Origin: Lichenibacterium dinghuense
GTDB lineage: Bacteria; Pseudomonadota; Alphaproteobacteria; Rhizobiales; Beijerinckiaceae
Reading direction: 5' to 3'
Assembly: GCF_021730615.1 (NCBI RefSeq)
Contig: NZ_JAJLMN010000001.1
Coordinates: 3,669,501-3,733,500 of the forward strand
DNA length: 64,000 bases
Positions 27,440-37,195 of the stretch are shown piece after piece. Under the pieces are notes generated by a model that did no database searches, was not told where the DNA came from, and worked only from the letters and a program-made list of their open reading frames with translations. Both the position numbers and the translations under genes were made by a program. How positions within the stretch are numbered: the first letter of the stretch is position 1; every line of letters starts with the position of its first letter.

Positions 27440-28464
27440 TTCGCCACCCTCAGGCGGTCGCGCAGCGGCCAGGCCACGACGACGATGGTGAGCAGGAGGA
27501 CGGCGCCGAACACGCCCGACTGGTAGTCGGGGCTCACGCCGGCCAGCACGAGGCCGTTGTTGAGCACGATCAGCAGCATCACGCCGAAGGCCGACCGCAG
27601 GACGCCCCCCTCGCCGCCGCTGAGGGCGGTGCCGCCGATCACGGCGGCGGGGATGACCGTGAAGAGCTGGCCCGCGCCGACGCCGGGCGAGCCGGAGCCG
27701 AGCTGCATCGTGGCGAGGATGCCTCCGAGGCCGCTGAGCAGCCCCGCGAGGCCGAAGGCGGCGACCTTCACGCTCGTTACCGGGATGCCGTTGACCAGCG
27801 CCATGGACTCGTTGTTGCCGATCGCCAGCATGCTGCGCCCGAAGCGCGTGTAACCGATCACCAGCGCGCCGAGCGCCACCACGATCGCCGCCAGCCAGAA
27901 GGCGTTCGGCAGCCCCAGCGTCATCCGGGTCGGCCAGCCCGACAGCCCGTCGTCGGTGATGCTCGGCAGCAGGTTGTCGCCGTACAGGATCGTCGCCACG
28001 CCGAGCCCGACGTTCCAGGTCCCGAGCGTGACCACGAAGGAGGGCACCCTGAATTTCGTGTAGATGAGGCCGGTGACCAGCCCCAGCGCGAGGCCGACGC
28101 CGAGGCCGACCGCCCAGGCGCCGGGGCCGAGGTCCGTGCCGCCGCGGGCGTTGGGCACCAGGAGCACCCAGGCCATGCCGGCCGCCGCCATCACGCCCTG
28201 GACCGACAGGTCGATCGACCCCATCAGGATCACGAAGCTCGCCCCGACCACGAGGATCAGCGGCACCGAGGCCTGCTGGAGCACGTTGCGGAGGTTCTCG
28301 ACGCTGGCGAAACGGTGGTTCAGCAGGGTGAAGACCACCACGATGGCGACGACCGTCGCGATCCAGGTGAGCGGCCCCTTGCCTCCGCCGGGCGCGAGGG
28401 CCCGCCTGATCGCGGAGCCGGGCGCCTCGACGCGCGCGCTGGAGCCGTCGACGGAACTGACCAT
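27436..28464 (-). CDS. CUT2-family ABC transporter permease (first of two)
   Basis: 342 residues, RbsC-like membrane protein. Motifs: FVILMGSIDLSVQGVMAAAG (about 77-96), RVPSFVVTLGTWNVGLGVA (about 138), the cytosolic AIGNNESMALVNGIPVTSVK loop (about 217-236) and PAAVIGGTALSGGEGG. Lies 166 bases after the binding-protein gene and overlaps the ATPase start. Pairs with the permease at 24852. Confidence 0.93.
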   Translation of the reverse strand: MVSSVDGSSARVEAPGSAIRRALAPGGGKGPLTWIATVVAIVVVFTLLNHRFASVENLRNVLQQASVPLILVVGASFVILMGSIDLSVQGVMAAAGMAWVLLVPNARGGTDLGPGAWAVGLGVGLALGLVTGLIYTKFRVPSFVVTLGTWNVGLGVATILYGDNLLPSITDDGLSGWPTRMTLGLPNAFWLAAIVVALGALVIGYTRFGRSMLAIGNNESMALVNGIPVTSVKVAAFGLAGLLSGLGGILATMQLGSGSPGVGAGQLFTVIPAAVIGGTALSGGEGGVLRSAFGVMLLIVLNNGLVLAGVSPDYQSGVFGAVLLLTIVVVAWPLRDRLRVAK

Positions 28465-28630
28465 GGCGTGATCCCGAGGGTGGTGGGGCGATCCCCGATC
28501 CTCGCCGGTGGCCCGACCCGGACGGAGGGTGCATCCGTCCGGGCCGGTCGGCCCACCAGCGGAGAGCCGATGCCCCGGCGCCTGCGGAAGACGGGTCTCC
28601 CGGAGGCGCCGGTGCGTCGGGCGCGGCGCT

Positions 28631-29800
28631 CTACTTCGGCATCTCTTCCGGGCCGGCGCCGATGAGCGTCATGGGCGGGGTGTCCCAGGGGCCCTTCTGC
28701 ACGAGCTCGTCGACGAAGTTGGCCGCGGCGTCGGGCGCGTCGTACTTCGTGTATTGCTGGTAGTTGTCCGGCGTGACGCAGCTGAGCTGGAACAGGCTCT
28801 CGCGCTTGTCGTGCGGCAGCTCGCTCGGCACGATCTTGCCCTCGGCCGCGAGATAGGCGGTGTAGAGCCCGACCGCCGAGGCCATGTAGCCGCGGTGGAA
28901 CGTCTCGCCCACGATGGCGTGGTCGCCGCGGCCCGACTTCAGGTCGGCCAGCGTTTCGGGGTAGAGGCCGTCGGACGAGAACTTGGTCTTGCTGAGCTGG
29001 CCCGCGTTCTCGAAGGCCTGCATGGCGCCGATCTGCATGGCGTCGTCGGCCGCCCAGACGCCGTTGATGTCGGTGCCGTATTTGACGATCAGGTCCTTGG
29101 CGTTGCGGTTGGCGACCTGCGGGTCCCAGTTGGACGGGCGGGCTTCCAGGACCTTGATGCCGGGGAACTTCTCCTTCATCTCGGCCATGAAGCCGGCCAC
29201 GCGGGTCTTGCTGGTCGTGCTGTCCTGCACGCCGGGCAGCACCACGACGTTGCCCTTGCCGTGCAGCGCTTCGCCGAGCGCGTCGGCGCCGCAACGTCCG
29301 GACTGGACGCCGGGGATCTTCTGGAAGGCGACGAAATTGTCGCCGACGTTCCAGGGCTTGTAGTCGGTCGGGCTGTTCCACCAGATGGTGACGTAGCCGC
29401 CGGCCTTCTTCACCGCGTCGACGATGGTCGGCGCGTCAGAGCTCGCCACCGTGTTGACGAACAGGATCACGGTCTTGCCGCCGGCCAGGATGGCCTGGAT
29501 CTTCGAGATCTCGGTCTGCGAGGAGCCGTTCGAGTTGACGATCTCCAGCGGGATGTCGAGCTTCTTCGACAGCGCCTGGGCGCCCTGGATGTTGGAGATC
29601 ATGTAGGGGTTGGTGGTGTTGATCACCGAGGCGACCAGGACCAGCTTGTCCTTGGGGATCGGCGGCTTCATCGGCTCGGCGGCGCGCGCGGGGGCCGCGA
29701 GCGAGGCGGCCGCGGCGACGGCCGCCAGCGCCGCGCCGAGCAGGAGGCGCGCCTTCGTCAGGCCGGGCTTGTCGGGTCGCACCTGTTCCACAGACGTCAT
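28631..29800 (-). CDS. ABC transporter periplasmic binding protein (Peripla_BP_4)
   Basis: 389 residues. After a long N-terminal stretch the signal peptide hydrophobic core is LLLGAALAAVAAAASLAAPARA (cleavage about residue 41). Mature part is of the ribose-binding type: LVLVASVINTTNPYM, IQAILAGGKTVILFVN, GVWAADDAMQIGAMQAF (about 265) and a C-terminal QLSCVTPDNYQQY. It is shorter on clear sugar-contacting signatures than classic RbsB/XylF, so the ligand is uncertain. Located directly after a peptidase gene (110-base gap) and before two permeases and an ATPase. Confidence 0.9.
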   Translation of the reverse strand: MTSVEQVRPDKPGLTKARLLLGAALAAVAAAASLAAPARAAEPMKPPIPKDKLVLVASVINTTNPYMISNIQGAQALSKKLDIPLEIVNSNGSSQTEISKIQAILAGGKTVILFVNTVASSDAPTIVDAVKKAGGYVTIWWNSPTDYKPWNVGDNFVAFQKIPGVQSGRCGADALGEALHGKGNVVVLPGVQDSTTSKTRVAGFMAEMKEKFPGIKVLEARPSNWDPQVANRNAKDLIVKYGTDINGVWAADDAMQIGAMQAFENAGQLSKTKFSSDGLYPETLADLKSGRGDHAIVGETFHRGYMASAVGLYTAYLAAEGKIVPSELPHDKRESLFQLSCVTPDNYQQYTKYDAPDAAANFVDELVQKGPWDTPPMTLIGAGPEEMPK

Positions 29801-29910
29801 GATGGTTTCCTCGCTGTCGATTGTCGTTGTTGGTCGTCCCGCGGATCGCGCGGGAGATCGTCCGCCGTCGGCGCGCCGGGCTCCGGCGCGCGCGGCCCGT
29901 GTGCCCTCGA

Positions 29911-31380
29911 TCAGCGGTCGAGGTTGCGCATCACGTCCTTGATCAGCGGCCAGACGCGGGCCGCCGATGTGTGGTCCATGCTCTCCTTGGGGGAGTGCAG
30001 GTCGTAGAGGTTCGTGCCGATGCCGACCGTGTCGAGCCCGTCGATGCGCTGGGTGAACATGCCCAGCTCCAGGCTGCACACGGACACGAGCACGTCGGGC
30101 GACCTGCCCATCACGCGCTTGTAGCTGTCCTTCGCGACCTCCAGCATGCGCGACTTCGGGTTCCACGGGAACTCGGGGGCGTCGAGGCCGATCTGCTTCG
30201 CGGTGACGCCCTCGCCGGCCATCTCGGCGAGCTGCATCATCTGGTCGAGCACGGCGTGCTTGCGCGACGTCACGGCGCTCGTGATCGTGGAGGTGATCTC
30301 CGCGCCGCGCCCGGTCGTGATCATCAATCCGATGTTGTTGGAGGTTTCCCAGTTGCCCGGCACCTCGAGGTTCTGGGTCTGGACGCCGTCGGGCAGCAGC
30401 GCGATCGTCCGCACGAGGGTCCGCGCCGCGCGGGCCGAGAACACGCGCTCGACTGGGGCTTCCGTGCGCTTCGTCTCGATCCTGAGGCCGGGGTCGGCGG
30501 AGCGGAACTCGGCCTTGAGGTCGGCGGCCAGCGCCGACACGGCGCGCTCGACGGCCTCGACCTCGTCGGGCCGGACCGACAGGACGGCGGCGGCCTCGGC
30601 CGGGATCACGTTGTTCTGCACGCCGCCCGACACGCGGGCCACGGCGACGTCGCCAGCCTTCATGGCGGCCCGGAGCAGGCGGCCGAGCAGCACGATGGCG
30701 TTGGCGCGCTCGAAGTGGATGTCGAACTCGCAATGGCCGCCGAGGCCGCCGCGGATGTCGAGCGCCAGCGCCACGCGGTCCGGCCCGGGGGCGGTCCAGT
30801 CCGCGTCGACGTCGATGCGGCAGGACACGTCGCCCGAGCAGCCGGCGAGGAGCTGCTTCTCGTCGATCCAGTTGAAGTCGATCATCCGTTTGCCGGACAG
30901 GAGCTTCAGGTCGACGCCGTCGCCGCCGACCTTGCCCATCTCCTCCATGGCGGTCATCACGCATTCCAGCGGCGGATGCGGGATGTCCTTCGAGTCGAGC
31001 AGGGCCAGCATGTAGGAGATGCCGAGGCCGTTGTCGGCGCCCAGCGTCGTGCCCTCGGCGCGGATGCGGTCGCCGTCCACCTTCAGCGTCACGCCGCCGG
31101 CCGCGAAGTCGTGGGTGAAGCCCTCGTCGATCTTGCACACCATGTCGAGGTGGCCGTGCAGGATCACGGTCGGCGCCGCCTCGTAGCCCGGCGTGCCGGG
31201 CTTCTTGACGATGATGTTTTGAAGATCGTCGCGGTGGTGCTCGAGCCCGCGGCTTTGCGCGAAATCCGCGACGTAGTCGGTGGCCTGCTTCTCGTGGCGC
31301 GAACAGCGGTGCCGCCCACTGAGCTCCTCGAAGAAGTGCATCACTTCACGAGGCTCAATGCCCTCCAAAACCCGCATCAT
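29911..31380 (-). CDS. M20C-family dipeptidase-like protein (PepD-like)
   Basis: 489 residues, length of Xaa-His dipeptidase/PepD. Metal-site motifs: LHGHLDMV (His and Asp, about 74-81), LGADNGLGISYMLALL (bridging Asp, about 112-127), TAMEEMGKVGGDGV (Glu pair, about 143-150) and the C-terminal LHSPKESMDH (His, about 465). At the place of the usual IN-x-DSEE the sequence is MIDFNWIDEKQ, so one metal ligand may be altered; the alignment by eye is not certain there. No signal peptide, so cytosolic. First gene of a likely operon with the CUT2 ABC importer, suggesting that the imported compound carries an amino-acyl or peptide bond. A candidate promoter lies at 31588-31616. Confidence 0.85.
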   Translation of the reverse strand: MMRVLEGIEPREVMHFFEELSGRHRCSRHEKQATDYVADFAQSRGLEHHRDDLQNIIVKKPGTPGYEAAPTVILHGHLDMVCKIDEGFTHDFAAGGVTLKVDGDRIRAEGTTLGADNGLGISYMLALLDSKDIPHPPLECVMTAMEEMGKVGGDGVDLKLLSGKRMIDFNWIDEKQLLAGCSGDVSCRIDVDADWTAPGPDRVALALDIRGGLGGHCEFDIHFERANAIVLLGRLLRAAMKAGDVAVARVSGGVQNNVIPAEAAAVLSVRPDEVEAVERAVSALAADLKAEFRSADPGLRIETKRTEAPVERVFSARAARTLVRTIALLPDGVQTQNLEVPGNWETSNNIGLMITTGRGAEITSTITSAVTSRKHAVLDQMMQLAEMAGEGVTAKQIGLDAPEFPWNPKSRMLEVAKDSYKRVMGRSPDVLVSVCSLELGMFTQRIDGLDTVGIGTNLYDLHSPKESMDHTSAARVWPLIKDVMRNLDR

Positions 31381-31587
31381 CTCCTCCCGGATGGCCTGTC
31401 GTCCGGTGCAGATCGGGATTCTGACGATCCCGTTGCCTGAGCCGGATCACGTATCCTCTGGCTGAGCCGGCCTCGTCGTGCCCTGTGCTCGCCAGCCTCT
31501 TCCGCGGATGCGGCGGCATCGAAGCCGCCGGCCGCGCCGGAGCGGCGCCTCGCGGCGGCCCCGTATGGCTCTGAATTCAACCCCTCA

Positions 31588-31616
31588 AGGCTATTGCACA
31601 AATTTTCAGGCGTCAA
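31588..31616 (-). promoter_or_regulatory. Candidate sigma70-type promoter for the pepD-like/ABC operon
   Basis: Read on the minus strand: TTGACG (31616-31611), 17 bases, TAGCCT (31593-31588). It lies in a locally AT-rich stretch upstream of the PepD-like gene, with a leader of about 200 bases to the ATG at 31380. The -35 is near perfect, the -10 weaker. Confidence 0.4.
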
Positions 31617-31648
31617 GCATTTGCATCACGGGCCGGCCGGTCGGGCCG

Positions 31649-32323
31649 TCACCCCGCCCGCGTCGCCACCCAGACCACGTGCTTGATGCCCCGCTTGCCG
31701 TGCGCCCGCGGGGTCTCGACCGCGACCGCGAAGCCCGCTCGCCCGAGCCGCGCCGTGAAGCGGTCGTCGGGCTCGGACGACCACACGGCCAGCCGCCCGC
31801 CGGGCCGCAGCGCGGCGCGCGCCGCCGCCAGCCCGCGCGCGTCGTAGAGCGCGTCGTTGCCGGCGCGCGTCAGGCCGTCCGGCCCGTTGTCGACGTCGAG
31901 CAGGATGGCGTCGTAGCGCCCGGCGGCGGGGCTCCGCATCAGCCGGCCGACGTCGCCCTCGTGGATCGTCACGCGCGGGTCGTCGAGGCTGCCGGCGTGG
32001 ACGGGGGCGAGCGGCCCGCGGCCCCAGCGCACCACGGCCGGCACCAGCTCGGCCACCGTCACGGCGGCGCTCGCACCGAGCAGCGCCAGCGTGGCCCGCA
32101 GGGTGAAGCCCATGCCGAGGCCGCCGATCAGCACGCGCGGGCTCGGCGACGCTTCCAGCCCCGCGCAGCCGAGCCGCGCCAGCGCCTCCTCGGAGCCGCC
32201 GGTGCGGCTGCCCATCAGCACGATGGGCCCGAGCCGGATCACGTATTCGTGCCCGCGCCGCATCAGGCGCATCTCGCCGCCCCCCGGCACGGCGACGGAA
32301 TCCAGCGTTTCCCAGGGGATCAT
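31649..32323 (-). CDS. Spermidine-synthase-like (SpeE-fold) methyltransferase-type protein
   Basis: 224 residues, smaller than true SpeE (about 290). SAM/dcSAM-type Rossmann motif VLIGGLGMGFTLRATLALLG (about 65-84), acidic residue ending strand beta2 in VTVAELVPAVVRWG, and YDAILLDVDNGPDGLT (about 138-153), the pattern of spermidine-synthase-like proteins. The polyamine-binding residues of SpeE are not evident, so the reaction is unknown. The gene is monocistronic, divergent from the frameshifted M48 protease gene. Confidence 0.8.
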   Translation of the reverse strand: MIPWETLDSVAVPGGGEMRLMRRGHEYVIRLGPIVLMGSRTGGSEEALARLGCAGLEASPSPRVLIGGLGMGFTLRATLALLGASAAVTVAELVPAVVRWGRGPLAPVHAGSLDDPRVTIHEGDVGRLMRSPAAGRYDAILLDVDNGPDGLTRAGNDALYDARGLAAARAALRPGGRLAVWSSEPDDRFTARLGRAGFAVAVETPRAHGKRGIKHVVWVATRAG

Positions 32324-32493
32324 GGCGGCTCCGGCCCGGCGACAGCGCCGGGAGGGCTTTGCTTATCGCCGGGCCGGCGCGGAGGCCAGCGGGGCGGCCC
32401 TGACCGCGTCCGCCGCCTGAGGCCCATCGGCGCGCCTCGCTCGACAGCGCCCGCCGCAGCGCGCATCTAGGCGGGGACATCGGAGGACCCGCC

Positions 32494-33734
32494 TTGCTGT
32501 TGACCGCCTTCATCGCCGCGACGCTCGCCTGGGCGGGGCTGTCCCTGGCCCTGTCGATGCGCCAGACCGCCCATGTCGCGGCGCACCGCGACGCCGTGCC
32601 GGCCGATTTCGCGGCGAGCGTGTCGCTCGACGAGCACCGGAAGGCGGCCGACTACACGGTGGCGCGCGAGCGGCTGTCGCGGATCGACACGGCCGTGGGC
32701 ACGGCGCTGACGCTGGTCTGGGCGCTCGGCGGCATCGGCCTCCTCGATCGCGCCCTGTCGGCCGTGCTGGAGCCGGGCTCGCTCACGCTGGGCGTGGCCT
32801 TCCTGGTGGCCGCGGCCGCGGTCGGCACCGTGCTCGACCTGCCGCTGGCGGCCTACCGGAAGTTCGTCGTCGAGCGCCGCTTCGGCTTCAACCGGACCAC
32901 GGTCGCGACCTTCCTGGCCGACCTCCTGCGCCGCTCGGCGCTGTCGCTCGCGGTGGCGGTGCCGCTGCTCTACGCGGCGCTCTGGGCCATGCGGACCTTC
33001 ACGGGCCTGTGGTGGCTCTGGTCCTGGGTCGGCCTGCTGGTGCTGATGGTGACGGCGCCGGCCGTCTACGTGCGGCTGATCGCGCCGCGCTTCAACACCT
33101 TCACGCCGCTGGAGCAGGGGCCGCTGCGCGCCGGCATCGAGCGGCTGCTCGCGGGCGCCGGCTTCCGCTCCTCGGGCCTGTTCACCATGGACGCGTCGCG
33201 CCGTACCGCGCACGGCAACGCCTACTTCATCGGCTTCGGCCGCTCGAAGCGCATCGTCCTGTTCGACACGCTGGTGGCCAACAGCGCGCCCGACGAGATC
33301 GAGGCCGTGATCGCCCACGAGCTCGGCCACTTCCGCCACCGCCACATCTGGTTCGGGTTGGCGCAGAGCGCCGTCGTCACCTTTCTCGGCCTCGCCGCCT
33401 TCGGCTGGCTGGTCAAGCAGCCCTGGCTGCTGCCGTCTTTCGGGGTGGAGCAGGGGGCGACGGGGTCCGGCTCTTCGCCTGCCTGCTGCTGGCGTCCGTC
33501 GTGAGCCCGCTGCTGGCGCCGCTGTCCAACTGGATCTCGCGCCGCAACGAGTTCCAGGCCGACGACTACGCCCGCCGCACGGTGGGGGCCGACCCGCTGA
33601 TCAGCGCGCTGACCGGCCTCGCGCGCGACAACGCCTCGACGCTGACGCCGGACCCGCTCTACGCGCTGGCCCACTACTCCCACCCGCCGGTGCCGATCCG
33701 CGTGCGCCAGCTCCGGGAGAACGCCGCGGCCTGA
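32494..33734 (+). pseudogene. M48-family metalloprotease (Ste24/CaaX protease-like), frameshifted
   Basis: Integral-membrane zinc protease of the Ste24 type. The first frame (TTG start 32494 with GGAGG 7 bases upstream) runs to 33504 and includes several membrane helices, KFVVERRFGFNRTT (about 127) and the zinc motif AHELGHFRHRH (about 271). After 33453-33457, a run of five G, the frame is lost; the correct continuation (LFACLLLASVVSPL..., NEFQADDYA with the third zinc ligand Glu, ending at 33734) is in the +2-shifted frame. Adding one G restores a 413-residue protein of normal length. It is either a recent one-base deletion, a homopolymer sequencing error, or translational frameshifting; the first two are more likely. 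Confidence 0.85.
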
Positions 33735-33751
33735 GGGGGCCGCGCCCCGGC

Positions 33752-34630
33752 TCAGCTCCGCTTGGCGCCGCCCTTGTGCTTGCGGGCGTCCTTCTCGGCT
33801 TGGCCGATGTCGGCCTTGACGCGCAGCGCCGCGGCGCGCGCTTCCGTGACGCGCGTGGCGCAGAAGCCGTGCTTCACCTCGGCGGCGTAGCCGCGGCACA
33901 TCTCCTCGCGCGTCGACGAGAACTGCGCCTGCTCGTGGGCGTAGCCCATCAGCGCCGAGCGGAGCTTGGTGGTCTTCATCAGCCGCTTGTAGCCGGCCCG
34001 CACGGCCGCCTCGGCCTGCGTGCGCTGGCGCTCGATGGCCTTGTCGCGCTCGGGCGTGAGGCTCGCGGCGGGCGGCCCCCACAGGCCCGACGGATCGACC
34101 TTGCAGCGGGTGGCCGCGAACGAGCAGGCGGCGCGGTCGCCCGTCTCCAGCGCGGCTCCGTCGAGCACGTCGAACGAGATCGGGCAGGCCGGCACGGGGA
34201 TGCCGATCCGCGCCATGCCGTCGGGCTGGCCCTCGTCGCGCACCGTCAGCGGCAGGTCCGTGACGTCGATCCGGCAGTCCGCGCCGTCGTCCGCCTTGCC
34301 GGTCAGGGTCAGGTGCGACACGACCAGCCCCTTGTCGCGCGCCTCGAAGCTGATCTCGCTGCCGTGGCCGTCGCGGTACAGCGTCTGGCCCGCCAGCGTG
34401 GTCGCGGGCAGAACCTTCGCGGGCGTCGCCGCGGTGCCGGGCTCGGAGTTCGCCGCGGGATCGGCCGGCCTGCGGCGGGGCTTCGGCTTGGCGCCGGGCG
34501 CGGGGGAGGCGGGCGCGGCGATCGACGGCGCGCCCTCGGGCGTGGGCGCGACGGCGCCGGGCAGCACGAGTTGGGCCAGCGCGGGCGCGGCGGTCGAGAG
34601 CAGGGCGAGGAGGGCGAGGCTGTGGCGCAT
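33752..34630 (-). CDS. Hypothetical periplasmic protein with Cys-containing helical C-terminus
   Basis: 292 residues. Signal peptide MRHSLALLALLSTAAPALA (1-19) and a Pro/Ala/Lys-rich linker to about 75, then a beta-rich domain (TLYRDGHGSEISFEARDKGL..., about 90-180) with cysteines in GADCRIDV, VPACPISFD, RAACSFAATRCKVD, and a helical C-terminus (SLTPERDKAIERQRTQAE..., REEMCRGYAAEVKHGFCATR). Six or so cysteines could form disulphides in the periplasm. I do not recognise a named family; the C-terminal part recalls LprI/DUF1311-like helical repeats. Start chosen at the ATG that opens the signal peptide. Convergent with the M48 gene. Confidence 0.7.
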   Translation of the reverse strand: MRHSLALLALLSTAAPALAQLVLPGAVAPTPEGAPSIAAPASPAPGAKPKPRRRPADPAANSEPGTAATPAKVLPATTLAGQTLYRDGHGSEISFEARDKGLVVSHLTLTGKADDGADCRIDVTDLPLTVRDEGQPDGMARIGIPVPACPISFDVLDGAALETGDRAACSFAATRCKVDPSGLWGPPAASLTPERDKAIERQRTQAEAAVRAGYKRLMKTTKLRSALMGYAHEQAQFSSTREEMCRGYAAEVKHGFCATRVTEARAAALRVKADIGQAEKDARKHKGGAKRS

Positions 34631-34811
34631 GCGATGGACGGACCGGACCGTTCTGTGCCGGCCGGAGCGGCAGGGATGGCGCGACTGTAGCACCGCGCGG
34701 CGGATCCGAGGCGTTTTTCCGGCGGCGCCGCGCCGCGACCCGACGCTGCGGCCCATCGGCCACACCCCGCCCCGCGTGGCCGCCGCGGCCGCGACCGGCT
34801 AGACAGGGGCC

Positions 34812-35626
34812 ATGCCGCCCGAGCCGCTCTCCCGCCCGCCCCGCGTCCTCGTGTTCGATTCCGGTCTCGGGGGCCTCACCGTGCTCGCCGCGGCCGACCG
34901 CCTCCGCCCCGAGGCCGAGCGGCTCTACGTGGCCGACGACGCGGTCTTCCCCTACGGCGACCTGACCGAGCCCGACCTCGTGGCCCGCGCGCTCGCGGTG
35001 CTGGATCCGCTGATCGAGGAGGGCCGGCCCGACGCCGTGGTGGTGGCCTGCAACACGGCCTCCACGGCGGTGCTGCCACCGCTCAGGGCGCGCTGGCCCG
35101 GCCTCGCCGTGGTGGGCACCGTCCCGGCCGTCAAGCCCGCCGCGGCGGCCTCGGCCACGCGCCGCATCGCCGTGCTGGCGACGCCGGGCACGGTGCGGCG
35201 CGACTACACGCGCGACCTCGTGCGCCGCTTCGCCGGCGATTGCGCCGTGGACCTCGTCGGCGCGCCCCGCCTCGCCACCCTGGCCGAGGCGTGGCTGCGC
35301 GGCGACGGGCTCGACGAAGGCGGCGTGCGGAGCGAGGTCGCCCCGGCCTTCGTCGACCGCGACGGCCGCCGCACCGACACGGTGGTGCTGGCCTGCACAC
35401 ACTACCCGCTGCTGGTCGACGCCTTCGCCCGCGTGGCGCCCTGGCCGGTCTCCTGGCTCGACCCCGCGCCCGCCATCGCCCGGCGGCTCGACGCCGTGCT
35501 GGGCGCAGCCGGCTTTCCGTCCGTGCCCAGCGCCCCCGTCCGGCCCGGGCGCGTGGTCTTCACCTCGGGGCGACATCCCGGCCCGGCGCTGGCGCGGGCG
35601 CTCCTGGCGCGCGGGCTCGAGCCGGC

Positions 35627-35630
<4 letters not shown>
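34812..35630 (+). CDS. murI: Glutamate racemase MurI
   Basis: Makes D-glutamate for peptidoglycan in the cytosol. 272 residues. Signature motifs: LVFDSGLGGLTVL (about 13-25, catalytic-site Asp), DDAVFPYGDL, VVACNTASTAVLPPLR (first catalytic Cys, about 78) and VLACTHYPLLVDAF (second catalytic Cys with His, about 195). Complete. The MFS transporter gene starts within its stop codon (GTGA), so they form a coupled pair. Confidence 0.96.
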
Positions 35631-36880
<1,250 letters not shown>

Positions 36881-37140
36881 ACCCCGGGGAGCTTCGGTTG
36901 GCGAAGCGCGTCACGCTCTGGTCCAGTCTTTCGATGTCCATCAGGAGAACGGGCGTCTCCACCATCCAGCCGCGGTCGCGGTGACGCACGCGGAACCGGT
37001 CCCGCAGGGTGGCGATGACGGCGGCGGGCGAGGCGGCGATGGGGCGCCGGCCGAGCACGTTTGCGATCGGGAAGCCCGTCATCGATGTGGTCTCCTCGTG
37101 GTCCCGGCACGCGCCATGATGCGCGCGGGCCCTCGAACCG

Positions 37141-37170
37141 AAAAGGGCCCGGCGCTCGCGCGCCGGGCCC
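37141..37170 (-). terminator. Rho-independent terminator of the catalase gene
   Basis: Minus-strand hairpin: GGGCCCGGCGC (37170-37160), GCGA loop, GCGCCGGGCCC (37155-37145), then TTTT (37144-37141). Perfect 11-base stem with a T-tract, 26 bases after the katA-type stop codon. Confidence 0.85.
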
Positions 37171-37195
37171 TCCATCTCACCGCGACGCCGCGTGC

